Below are positions 33,004-40,870 of a DNA stretch of 45,078 nucleotides, piece after piece. A model generated the notes under the pieces. The model searched no databases. It had not been told where the DNA came from and worked only from the letters and a program-made list of their open reading frames with translations. The translations under genes were made by a program, and so were the position numbers. Position 1 is the first letter of the stretch. Each line of letters opens with the position of its first letter. The DNA is from Chloroflexota bacterium (GTDB lineage Bacteria > Chloroflexota > Dehalococcoidia > DSGV01), in assembly GCA_021787985.1 (NCBI GenBank), contig JAJYLG010000002.1, positions 1 to 45,078 of the forward strand, read 5' to 3'.

Positions 33004-34443
33004 CTAGCCTTGTGTCGCCACGGCCCGCAGGAACCGCGCTGGTTCGGCCAGGAACTGTCGGCGGCACGGTTCGCTGCAGAAGAGGAACTCCTCCGCCTCG
33101 TAGTCGGCGATCAGCGCCTTCGCCCGGTCCAGGCGCATCCCGCAGACCATGTCGCGCGGTTCGCCGGTCAGGCCCACCAGCGCCGCCCGGCCGTCCGTGT
33201 GCTGGGCGACGCCCGCCAGCGAGGCGTACAGGCGCAGCTCGTCGGCGATCAGGCGCGTGAGCAGGAACCGCTCGCGCACCCGCTCCTTGCCGCTGGCCCC
33301 CAGCTCCCTGGCTTCCTCAGGATGCCGGAGCAGCCACAACGTGCGCTCGGCGCACTCCTCGACCGAGTGGACGAGGAAGCCGCCGGCCCCGTCTCGAAGC
33401 TGCAGTGGGATGCCGCCGGCGTCACCGGCAACCACGGGCGTCCGTTTCCACAGCGTCTCCGAGACGACGAGCCCGAATCCCTCGCGGATCGACTTCTGGA
33501 TGACCACGTCCGATAGGCGCTGGAACGCGTTGACCTCCACATTGCTCACGCCGGTGAGGTTGGTGAAGAGGTGAATGCCCGGGTCGCCGGTCGCGGCCTC
33601 CTGGATCTGGCGGTACATGTCCCAACCCTCCGGGTCGTCGAGGGCCATCGAGCCCACGAGCGCGAGCTGGAGGTCCGGCACCTCGCGCTTTACCAGACGA
33701 TACGATTCGATGACCCCCAATGGGTCCTTCCACGGGTCGAAGCGCGATACTTGCGTGACCAGCGGCTTGTCGACCTCGACGCCGATCCAGCTCAGGACGC
33801 GCTGCGCGATCTCCGGCGGGAGGTCGAGGTTCTTCGGACTCTCGGGGTCGATGGCGGGAGGGATGATCTCCAGGCGCGGGACCGGCAGACGCTCCGGCAC
33901 GAAGCCGCCGAGGGTGAACACGGCGGCGTCGTAGCCCACCACGAAGGGTTGCAAGAAATCCCACACCTGGGGATTGGGCTCGGACGTGTCGATGTGGCAG
34001 CGCCAGGCCCACCTGGCCTGGCCCTTGCCGTGGAAGTGGAGCAGCGCCAGGGGCTGCGGGTCGTGCACCACCACGATGTCATACGACTCCTCGAGCAGCT
34101 TGGCGTTGCGGATGGAGTTGGTCAGGTACGCCTCCTGCTCCTCCGGCGTCAGCGCTGGCTCGGCGCCCTGCAGGCCGTTGTGGATCTTCTTGGTGACGCG
34201 GAAGAAGGCTTCGTCCCCGGTGATGAGCTTCCAGTCGGCCACCAGTCCCAGGTCCCGCAGCAGCGGCACCTCGGAGCGCAGGATCTCGGCGACCCCGCCG
34301 CCGTAGGGCGTGGCGTTGACGTGGAGGACACGCAACCCACGCAGTGGGGCCGCGAGCTCGTGCAGCCGCGCGAGCGCCCCAGCCCCGACGCTGGCGTCGT
34401 ATCTGCTCAAGCTCTGAACTCCCGCATCGACGGTCTCGAGCAC
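33004..34443 (-). CDS. TreT-like trehalose glycosyltransferring synthase with C-terminal YHS domain
   Basis: A 479-residue GT4 glycosyltransferase. [20 protein letters not shown] at about 39-58, the [15 protein letters not shown] segment, [20 protein letters not shown] and the C-terminal [18 protein letters not shown] are those of trehalose synthase (TreT), which joins a nucleotide sugar (ADP- or UDP-glucose) and glucose into trehalose. The last 50 residues are a YHS domain (DMVCGMRLD, then [12 protein letters not shown]), a cysteine motif normally found in metal-transport proteins; this fusion is unusual. GTG 34443 is the start, with GAGGGCGG upstream. Divergent from the membrane glycosyltransferase gene. 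Confidence 0.9.
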   Translation of the reverse strand: MLETVDAGVQSLSRYDASVGAGALARLHELAAPLRGLRVLHVNATPYGGGVAEILRSEVPLLRDLGLVADWKLITGDEAFFRVTKKIHNGLQGAEPALTPEEQEAYLTNSIRNAKLLEESYDIVVVHDPQPLALLHFHGKGQARWAWRCHIDTSEPNPQVWDFLQPFVVGYDAAVFTLGGFVPERLPVPRLEIIPPAIDPESPKNLDLPPEIAQRVLSWIGVEVDKPLVTQVSRFDPWKDPLGVIESYRLVKREVPDLQLALVGSMALDDPEGWDMYRQIQEAATGDPGIHLFTNLTGVSNVEVNAFQRLSDVVIQKSIREGFGLVVSETLWKRTPVVAGDAGGIPLQLRDGAGGFLVHSVEECAERTLWLLRHPEEARELGASGKERVRERFLLTRLIADELRLYASLAGVAQHTDGRAALVGLTGEPRDMVCGMRLDRAKALIADYEAEEFLFCSEPCRRQFLAEPARFLRAVATQG

Positions 34444-34643
34444 GCCGGCCCGCCCTCTGCTTCCAGCGCGCCGCTCCGCGGGCGGCCGGCGGGCCGCCTC
34501 AGCGGCGACGCGTCGCGCCGTACGCTGCCTTTCTTGGCCTGACTGTCGCTAGGATAATCGGCCGCGGCGCCGCGTGTTGCAGCCCGCCGACGTGCTCGCC
34601 TGACCGCGACCCGCACGCCGTCGCCCCTCGACGGGGCGTGTGC

Positions 34644-34649
34644 TACCGT
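34644..34649 (+). promoter_or_regulatory. -10-like TACCGT before the GT39-like gene
   Basis: TACCGT ends five bases before GTG 34655 and eight before TTG 34658, both in frame. The same hexamer serves the DUF1614 gene. The GTG at 34640 would then lie upstream of the transcript start. Confidence 0.3.
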
Positions 34650-34654
34650 TGCTC

Positions 34655-36517
34655 GTGTTGTTCTCACGCGCGACGGCGGCCGCGTCCTCGGGTCTGCCGG
34701 CAGGCGCGACCGCCGACCGGCGCGCTCGCGCGGCGCGGCCGACTGCTGCCTGGCCGGTGGCAGCGGCGCTGGCGGTAGCCGCGGCGCTCGGGCTGCCCTC
34801 GCTGCTCTGGCCGCTGGGTATCGACCAGGGGATCTTCGCCGTTTTCGCGCGCGCCATGCTGCACGGCGAGGCGCCCTACCGCGCGGTGATCGACATCAAG
34901 ACGATCGGCATCTACGCCCTGTACATCGTCCCGCTGCTCTTGCCGCTGCCGTACGCTCACGCGCTGCGGCTCGTGGACTGGGTCTACCAGCTCGCAACCC
35001 TCGCCGCGCTGGGCGCTCTCGCCTGGCGCCTATGGGACCGACGCGTCGCAGCTCTGGCCGTGTTGCTGGCGGCGCTCGCCTACTGGCCGCGTTTCGGCTG
35101 GTGGAACACCGCCCAGGCCGAGAGTTTCGCGATCCTGCCCATCACCTTGGCGCTCCTGCTGGCGCTCAAAGCGACGGACGATTCGCCGGCGCGCTGGTCC
35201 TTGCCGGGGAAGGGTTGGCGCTCGTTGGCGGCGGGGCTTCTGCTCGGCTTCGCCGTGCAGGTGAAACTGCCCGCGGCCGCCTTTCTGTTCGCGCTGCCGC
35301 TGGTGGAATGGCTCGGTGGCTGGCGCGCAGGCTGGGGGCGGCGCCTCCTGCTCGCGGCCGCTGGCTTCGTCATCGTGCAGGCGGCGGGCCTGCTCTACCT
35401 CGTGGCCGTGGGCAGCCTGGGCGACTTCATCGCCGTGATGCGGGCGGCCACCGGCTACACGCGCCTGGCGGACGGCCATTTTGGGCTGCATCCGCCGCTG
35501 GACTATCGCCTCTATCTGGCGCGCGTCTGGCCGCTCTGGTTCCTCAACACCGTGGCGGTGCTTTACGTCCTTCCTGCAACCTTCGCCGTGGCCGATGCGC
35601 TGGCGCCCGACCGCCCACGCGCGACGCTCCTGGTGTGCGCGCTGGTGATACTGGGCAGCTTGGCGGTCTTCGCGCAGGACAAGTTCATCGACTACCACTG
35701 GCAGCTCGTCACGCCCTTCCTCGCCCTGCTCGCGGGGCGTGGTCTGATGCGGCTGCACGACCTCTTGTGGGCCCTGGTCCCCCGGATCCTGCCGCGGCTC
35801 GCGGTCGAGCTCGTCATCGTCCTCGCGTTGCTGTATGGCAGCCCCGCCATCACCCAGGGTGTCCACGGCATGTTCGATGACGCTCGCGTCTACTTTCAAC
35901 ATCCGGCGGAGGGCCATCGCGCGTTCTACCTCCGCTTCGGCGACCCAGGCGCCGGCGGCTTCTCGGTCGTCGGCACTACCGAGCTGGCGCGCTACATCCG
36001 TGCCCATACCCGACCCACGGACCGGGTCGTTATCTTCAACATGGGCGGTGCGGCGGTGCTGGTGGAGTCCCATCGCGAGAGCGCCACGAGCATCCTACCG
36101 AGCCTGCTGGCGTTCGCGGACTGGACCCCGCCTGGCTGGCGGCAGGCGTTTGTGCGTCAGGTCGAGGAGCGCAAACCGGCGCTGATCGCGATCGGCGGCG
36201 GCGATGCCGGCCCCTGGGTCACCGGCAACACGCTCGACTCGCGGGCGGCTTTCGAGCGCTGGCCCGAGTTTCGCGACCTGGTGCGGCAGCAGTACCGGCT
36301 GGCGGCCCACGTGCAGAACTACGATGTCTATCTCCGCGTCCGCCCATCCTCCGCCCGCGAGCGCGGCTCGAACCGCTACCGACGGTGGGCCGGATCCAGC
36401 CACTCCTGGATCCGGCAGGCGAGCCCGGTCAGCTTAACCACCTCCACGACGGCCAGGGGGAACAGCGACAGCGCGAGTACGCCAACCCACTCCGGCCCGG
36501 AGAGGGGATGGGTGTGA
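34655..36517 (+). CDS. GT39/ArnT-like membrane glycosyltransferase, 3' end run-on
   Basis: A 620-residue polytopic protein with about ten helices. The first periplasmic loop reads [21 protein letters not shown] followed by [12 protein letters not shown], the D-x-x-x-x-x-x-x-x-x-x-G-x-x-P-Y pattern of the PMT/GT39-like (glycosyltransferase RgtA/B/C/D) family, which use polyprenyl-phosphate sugars. The soluble C-terminal domain is at about 480-590. The last 45 codons are Ser/Thr/Arg-rich and overlap the 3' end of the convergent mini-ATPase gene by 142 bases; the natural stop probably stood near 36370. GTG 34655 is chosen on the promoter spacing, GTG 34640 being the alternative. Confidence 0.8.
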   Translation: MLFSRATAAASSGLPAGATADRRARAARPTAAWPVAAALAVAAALGLPSLLWPLGIDQGIFAVFARAMLHGEAPYRAVIDIKTIGIYALYIVPLLLPLPYAHALRLVDWVYQLATLAALGALAWRLWDRRVAALAVLLAALAYWPRFGWWNTAQAESFAILPITLALLLALKATDDSPARWSLPGKGWRSLAAGLLLGFAVQVKLPAAAFLFALPLVEWLGGWRAGWGRRLLLAAAGFVIVQAAGLLYLVAVGSLGDFIAVMRAATGYTRLADGHFGLHPPLDYRLYLARVWPLWFLNTVAVLYVLPATFAVADALAPDRPRATLLVCALVILGSLAVFAQDKFIDYHWQLVTPFLALLAGRGLMRLHDLLWALVPRILPRLAVELVIVLALLYGSPAITQGVHGMFDDARVYFQHPAEGHRAFYLRFGDPGAGGFSVVGTTELARYIRAHTRPTDRVVIFNMGGAAVLVESHRESATSILPSLLAFADWTPPGWRQAFVRQVEERKPALIAIGGGDAGPWVTGNTLDSRAAFERWPEFRDLVRQQYRLAAHVQNYDVYLRVRPSSARERGSNRYRRWAGSSHSWIRQASPVSLTTSTTARGNSDSASTPTHSGPERGWV

Positions 36518-37053
36518 AAGGCCGGTTGCAGGAACGGCAGCTCACAGGTCGCCAGCAGCAGCCCAGCGGAAACGGCCACAGCCAGCAGGAGCCAGCGATT
36601 GCCGCCCGGGCGGGTGAGCGGCCGGGTGGCGCTGCGGAATCCGAACGCGGCGAGGCGGCCCTCCTGGACGGCCGCCACGATTGAGGCGAAGTTGTCGTCC
36701 AGCGGCACCATGTCCGACGCCTCGCGCGCGACCTCGGTGTCGCCGCGGCCCATCGCCACGCCGACGTCGGCGGCGCGCAGCGCGGGCGCGTCGTTGACGC
36801 CATCGCCCGTCATTGCCACGACCTGGCCGGAGCGGCGGTAGGCGTGCACCAGCCGCAGCTTGTGCTCGCTGGTGGCACGGGCGAGCACGGTCGCGCGGGT
36901 GCCGACATCGGCAAGCCGCGCGTCGGCCTCGCCCGCGGACAGTCCGCGCTGCGGGTCCACCTCCAGCAGCCGGGCGACCTCCAGGGCCGGCAGAGCGTGG
37001 AAGCCCCGACCAACAGGTGTGGGCGTAGCGTCCCGCCGTGTCGGGCGTGCCAT
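36376..37053 (-). pseudogene. Internally deleted P-type ATPase (225-residue frame)
   Basis: The frame joins three pieces of a P2-type ATPase that is normally about 900 residues: the N-terminal cation-ATPase domain ([20 protein letters not shown]), the end of the P domain ([38 protein letters not shown]) and the last two helices ([38 protein letters not shown]). Missing are the actuator TGES, the phosphorylation site DKTGT, the nucleotide domain and most helices. Both joins keep the frame and no stop occurs. It cannot pump ions; it is most likely a decaying gene, less likely a small regulatory protein. ATG 37053 lies behind a weak site; TTG 37068 would add five residues. Confidence 0.75.
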
Positions 37054-37210
37054 GCTCCAACCTTGCAACAGGTGAGGCGCCCGCGTCAGCCCATGGCGGG
37101 CGCGGCCCAGCGGGTAAGAACGTCACTCAGACCGCGGCCCATTCCGGCCGACCAGATGCCGCGCGAGCGGCGCGAACCTGGGCAGGTTCCGCCGTGACGC
37201 GGTCGGCTGA

Positions 37211-37216
37211 TATGAT
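37211..37216 (+). promoter_or_regulatory. -10 (TATGAT) upstream of the antiporter leader
   Basis: TATGAT matches the -10 consensus at five of six positions. TTGACA at 37216-37221 overlaps it and could instead be a -35 for a weaker downstream -10. With TATGAT, transcription begins near 37223, leaving a leader of about 110 bases before GTG 37331. Confidence 0.45.
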
Positions 37217-37249
37217 TGACAGAGATCGGTACAGTGGGCGGAATCGCGG

Positions 37250-37333
37250 CCCGCGGCGAGACGCGGGCACCCTGGAGGAGCCTGTCAGCGGGCTCCTCTT
37301 TTGCGCGGCCGATTGTGGAGGAGGCAGCCGGTG
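37250..37333 (+). promoter_or_regulatory. Leader RNA with terminator/anti-SD switch before the antiporter gene
   Basis: Hairpin 1: CCCGCG (37250-37255) with CGCGGG (37262-37267). Hairpin 2: GAGGAGCC (37275-37282) with GGCTCCTC (37291-37298), followed by TTTT (37299-37302), a textbook intrinsic terminator. The Shine-Dalgarno GGAGGAGG (37317-37324) repeats the GAGGAG of the terminator's left arm, so CTCCTC (37293-37298) can pair with either. No known riboswitch class is evident from its sequence. Confidence 0.5.
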
Positions 37334-38545
37334 CACGGCGGCGGCAACGTCTTGTGGGAGCTGTTCATCGCGCTGCTGGTCGCGCGCCTGGCGGGTGAGG
37401 CCTTCGCGCGTTTGCGCCAGCCCGCGCTGCTGGGCGAGGTGCTGGCGGGCGTCCTGCTCGGCTCGCACGCGCTGGGCGTCATTGGCACGTCGGCGGACAG
37501 CCGCGCGGTCTTCGCGGCGCTCTCGGAGATCGGTGTGGTGCTGCTCCTGTTCGAGGTGGGGCTGGAATCGCCCATGGGCGAGTTCCAGCGCACGGGCGCA
37601 CGAGCCGCCGCGGTGGGCGCGGCCGGCGTCGTGCTGCCGTTCGTGCTGGGAGCGTGGACCATCGATCTGCTGGGCCACTCGACGCGCGAGTCGCTGTTCG
37701 CCGCCACCGCCATGGTCGCCACCAGCACCGGCGTGACCGCCCGCGTGCTGCGCGATCTGCATGCGACCCGCAGCCGCGTCTCCCGCATCATCGTCGGCGC
37801 GGCGCTCGTCGACGACGTGCTCGCCCTGCTCCTGCTGGCGGTGGTGTCGCAGTTGGAGGGAGGCAGCGCCGCGGCGGTGGCGCTGATCGTCGTCCAGGCG
37901 CTGGCGTTCATCGCTGGCGTGCTGGCGCTCGGGCTGACGGCCTTCCGGCGCTATTCGGTCCGGCTGGCGCGCATCGGCGGGGCGAGCACCGCGTTCTGGA
38001 TCGCCCTCATGCTGGCGCTCGGGCTGGCGGCCGCCGCCAGCGCCGTGGGGCTGGCGGCCATCATCGGTGCAGCGCTGGCCGGCGTGCTCCTCTCCGAGTC
38101 GGAGGAGCGGCGCGCCATCGAGCGTGGCATCGCGCCGCTGGTGGCCTTCTTCGTGCCGTTCTTCTTCATCGATGTGGGCGCGCAGGTCGACCTGAACGTG
38201 CTGCGCTCGCCGGGCGGGCTGGCGTTGGCCGCGGTGGTCACTGGTGTGGCGATCGTGGGCAAGCTGGCCGGCGTGCTGGCGTCAATGGCGGGCACCCGCT
38301 GGCTGGAGGCGCTGTCGGTGGCGTTCGGCATGGTGCCGCGTGCCGAGGCTGGGCTGGCGATCGCCGGGCTGGGCCTGGCCGATGGGCTGATCGGGCCCGA
38401 CATCTTCGCCGCGGTGGTGACGATGAGCGTCGTCACCACGCTGGTGGCCCCGCTGATCGTGGCGCCGCTGGTGCGCCGCCTGGTGCCGCAACCGCCGCCC
38501 CTCGCGCATGGACCGTCGCCGGCCGGCGACGTCGCCCGGCCCTAG
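37331..38545 (+). CDS. CPA2-family monovalent cation/proton antiporter
   Basis: A 404-residue membrane protein with about 12 helices. The N-terminal LRQPALLGEVLAGVLLGSHALG and LSEIGVVLLLFEVGLE are hallmarks of the Kef/NapA-type Na+(K+)/H+ exchangers (CPA2), and the unwound-helix region has ATAMVATSTGVTARVL followed by VGAALVDDVLALLLL, where VDD corresponds to the ion-binding aspartate pair; PRAEAGLAIAGLG closes the core. No RCK (TrkA-N) regulatory domain is attached. GTG 37331 is set by GGAGGAGG six bases upstream. Expression may be governed by the structured leader. Confidence 0.92.
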   Translation: MHGGGNVLWELFIALLVARLAGEAFARLRQPALLGEVLAGVLLGSHALGVIGTSADSRAVFAALSEIGVVLLLFEVGLESPMGEFQRTGARAAAVGAAGVVLPFVLGAWTIDLLGHSTRESLFAATAMVATSTGVTARVLRDLHATRSRVSRIIVGAALVDDVLALLLLAVVSQLEGGSAAAVALIVVQALAFIAGVLALGLTAFRRYSVRLARIGGASTAFWIALMLALGLAAAASAVGLAAIIGAALAGVLLSESEERRAIERGIAPLVAFFVPFFFIDVGAQVDLNVLRSPGGLALAAVVTGVAIVGKLAGVLASMAGTRWLEALSVAFGMVPRAEAGLAIAGLGLADGLIGPDIFAAVVTMSVVTTLVAPLIVAPLVRRLVPQPPPLAHGPSPAGDVARP

Positions 38546-38621
38546 GGGCAGGGTCCCGCCCACACCGCGGGCGTATGTGGCGTGTGATGGCGGGCGCGGC
38601 GTCTGCTGGAGATGGGCGCGG

Positions 38622-38855
38622 CTACTGCGCCTCGGGCGCGGCCTCGTCGAGCTCCGGCTCGGGCACGTCGGTCTCGGTGGTGAGCATCGTCCAGCCGACC
38701 CAGAAGGTGAGGGCGGAAAGGGCGGCCATCGCGGCAGTCACGGGCAGCGCGATCGCCGCATAGCTCTTGCGTGCGACGCCGACCAGGAAGACGAGGAACT
38801 GGACCGCGGCGAGGCCCATCAGCACGCCGCCGGTCATCTGCGAACGGTCCATCAT
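38622..38855 (-). CDS. Small two-helix membrane protein
   Basis: A 77-residue protein with two hydrophobic helices (GVLMGLAAVQFLVFLVGVA and IALPVTAAMAALSALTFWVG) joined by a short basic turn, and an acidic C-terminal tail (ETDVPEPELDEAAPEAQ). ATG 38855 has GAGGAG five bases upstream. It sits 18 bases behind the Trm112-like gene on the same strand and may be co-transcribed with it. No family recognised. Confidence 0.65.
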   Translation of the reverse strand: MMDRSQMTGGVLMGLAAVQFLVFLVGVARKSYAAIALPVTAAMAALSALTFWVGWTMLTTETDVPEPELDEAAPEAQ

Positions 38856-38873
38856 GGCACTCCTCGACCCGTC

Positions 38874-39056
38874 TTACTTGCGCAGCTCGGGCGGCAGCAA
38901 GTTCGGAATGGTGTCCTCGATCGGGTAGTCCTCGTTGCACTTCGCGCAGTGCAGGTTGCCGGCGACGATCTCGTCGCCGGACTCCTGCTGCACGGTGAGC
39001 GTAAGCTCGCCTTTGCACACGGGGCAGACCAGGATCTCCATCAGGTCGTGTTTCAT
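38874..39056 (-). CDS. Trm112/YcaR-like zinc-ribbon protein
   Basis: A 60-residue protein with the Trm112p/UPF0434 pattern: MEILVCPVCKGELTL, then LHCAKCNEDYPIEDTIPNLLP. Two CxxC pairs bind zinc, and YPIxDGIPxLLP-like text is the family signature. Bacterial members are thought to support methyltransferases. ATG 39056 (MKHDLMEIL) is chosen on homology; AGGAGGT lies 13 bases upstream and TACAAT (complement of 39096-39101) is a good -10. The frame extends to 39128 without family similarity. Confidence 0.85.
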   Translation of the reverse strand: MKHDLMEILVCPVCKGELTLTVQQESGDEIVAGNLHCAKCNEDYPIEDTIPNLLPPELRK

Positions 39057-39174
39057 CTGCCTCGCGCGGACCTCCTCGTCGTGGACTCGCTCCCTATTGT
39101 AGTGGTGCGGCAGCCACAGCCGGGCCAACCTGCGCGGTCGAGCGGACGCGGCTTCGCGGGGACCGGACCCGCGG

Positions 39175-40632
39175 CTACACGGCTGAGGGTACCGGCCGCT
39201 CGAATGCCAGCTTGTCGAGCTGCAGTTGCACCGGGATCGGGTAGTCGCCCGTGAAGCAGGCCATGCAGAACCGAGCGCGCGGCCGCCCCACCGCCAGCAG
39301 CAGCCCCTCGATCGATAGGAAGCCCAGCGAGTTCGCGCCGATATGCTCCCGGATCTGCTCCACGTCTCGCTGGGCCGCGATCAGCTCACCCTTCGTCGCC
39401 ATGTCGACCCCGAAGTAGCACGGCGAGACGATCGGCGGCGCGCAGACCCGCATGTGGATCTCGCGTGCTCCCGCCCGCCGCAACATCTGCACGACGCGCG
39501 GCGTGGTGGTCCCGCGAACGATCGAGTCGTCGACGACCACCACGCGCTTGTCACGCAGGACCTGGGGCAGGGGATTGAACTTCAGGTTGACGCCGCGCTC
39601 GCGCAGCCGCTGGTCGGGTTGGATGAAGGTGCGGCCGACGTAGCGATTCTTGATCAGCCCCTCGCCGTACGGGATGCCGCTCTCCAGCGCGTAGCCGATG
39701 CCAGCCGCGGTGGCCGAGTCCGGCACGCCGATGACGACGTCCGCGTCCACCGGATGTTCGCGCGCCAGCTCGGCGCCCATCGCCATGCGCACCGGCTGCA
39801 GCAACTGCCCGCCGACGACGGAGTCCGGCCGGGCGAAGTAGATATGCTCGAAGATGCAGAACGCGTCGCGGATCTTCGGCACTGCTTGGAAGGGCCGCAT
39901 GCCGCTGCGGTCGATGATCACCGCCTCGCCGGGCTCGACCTCGCGCACGAGGCTCGCGCCGAGGTGGTCGAGGGCGCAGGTCTCGCTGGCGACGACCCAG
40001 CCGGGGCCGAGCCGGCCGATGCAGAGCGGGCGCACGCCGAGCGGGTCACGCACCGCGGTGAGGGCGCCGGGTGTGAGGATGACGAGCGAGAACGCTCCGT
40101 GAAGCTGCGGCAGCACGCGGCGCAGGCGGTCCTCCCAGGTTCCCTCCGCGCGCGCCAACAGCATCGTGATCAGCTCGGTATCGGTGCTGGTCTGGAACTG
40201 CAGGCCGTCATCGGCCAACCGTTGGCGCAGCGCCTCGGCGTTGACGAGGTTACCGTTGTGAGCGATCGCCACCGGCCCGCCTGATCCCTCAACCAGGATC
40301 GGTTGGGCGTTGCAGATGCGATTGCTGCCGGTGGTGCTGTAGCGCGTGTGGCCGATGGCGATGTGGCCGGGGAGCTGCTCGAGGTCCGACTCCTCGAACA
40401 CCTGCGAGACGAGGCCCAGGCCGGTCCGCAGGTTGATGACCGCGCCGTCGGAGGTGGCGATGCCGGCCGACTCCTGGCCGCGATGCTGGAGGGCGTACAG
40501 GCCGTAGAAGGTCAGGCGGGCGACATCCTCACCCGGCGCGTACACGCCGAATACGCCGCAGGCTTCCCGTGGACCGCCGGCGTTCAGTCCTCCGCAGGCT
40601 GCGGGGTGCCGCGTTTCCATATCCAGCGCCAT
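39175..40632 (-). CDS. purF: Amidophosphoribosyltransferase (PurF), propeptide and Fe-S type
   Basis: Catalyses the first step of purine synthesis, making phosphoribosylamine from PRPP and glutamine. The 485-residue precursor has a 24-residue propeptide ending PREA, after which CGVFGVYAPG exposes the catalytic cysteine. The glutaminase domain has LYALQHRGQESAGIAT and GHTRYSTTG; the PRTase domain has VVVVDDSIVRGTT. Cysteines in CIFEHIYFARPDS, VSPCYFGVD and FCMACFTGDYP match the [4Fe-4S] ligands of the B. subtilis enzyme. ATG 40632 has GGGGA six bases away; TACGAT (complement of 40650-40655) gives a very short leader. Confidence 0.97.
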   Translation of the reverse strand: MALDMETRHPAACGGLNAGGPREACGVFGVYAPGEDVARLTFYGLYALQHRGQESAGIATSDGAVINLRTGLGLVSQVFEESDLEQLPGHIAIGHTRYSTTGSNRICNAQPILVEGSGGPVAIAHNGNLVNAEALRQRLADDGLQFQTSTDTELITMLLARAEGTWEDRLRRVLPQLHGAFSLVILTPGALTAVRDPLGVRPLCIGRLGPGWVVASETCALDHLGASLVREVEPGEAVIIDRSGMRPFQAVPKIRDAFCIFEHIYFARPDSVVGGQLLQPVRMAMGAELAREHPVDADVVIGVPDSATAAGIGYALESGIPYGEGLIKNRYVGRTFIQPDQRLRERGVNLKFNPLPQVLRDKRVVVVDDSIVRGTTTPRVVQMLRRAGAREIHMRVCAPPIVSPCYFGVDMATKGELIAAQRDVEQIREHIGANSLGFLSIEGLLLAVGRPRARFCMACFTGDYPIPVQLQLDKLAFERPVPSAV

Positions 40633-40870
40633 CACCCGTCCCCGACGCCATCGTACACCCGCGGCCGCTTACCGGCGCGATTCCGTGCTCTGCCGGCACG
40701 CGCTCGGGCGGATCCCCGATGTCCTGCCTCGCCCGCAGCGGCCATCCTGGGGACGAACGTCGCCGTCCTCGGTTCGCCCTCCGTGGGCGGCGGCGTCTGG
40801 CGCGTGTTGTGCCACGGCCGCCGTCCGGCGGACGCGGCCGGCGCCCCGCCGCCTCGATGGAGGACCACTC

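Noticed and set aside
37174-37189. Hairpin GAACCT-GGGC-AGGTTC upstream of the antiporter promoter
   Set aside because: Only 6 bp, lies before the likely transcription start, and does not connect with the leader structure.
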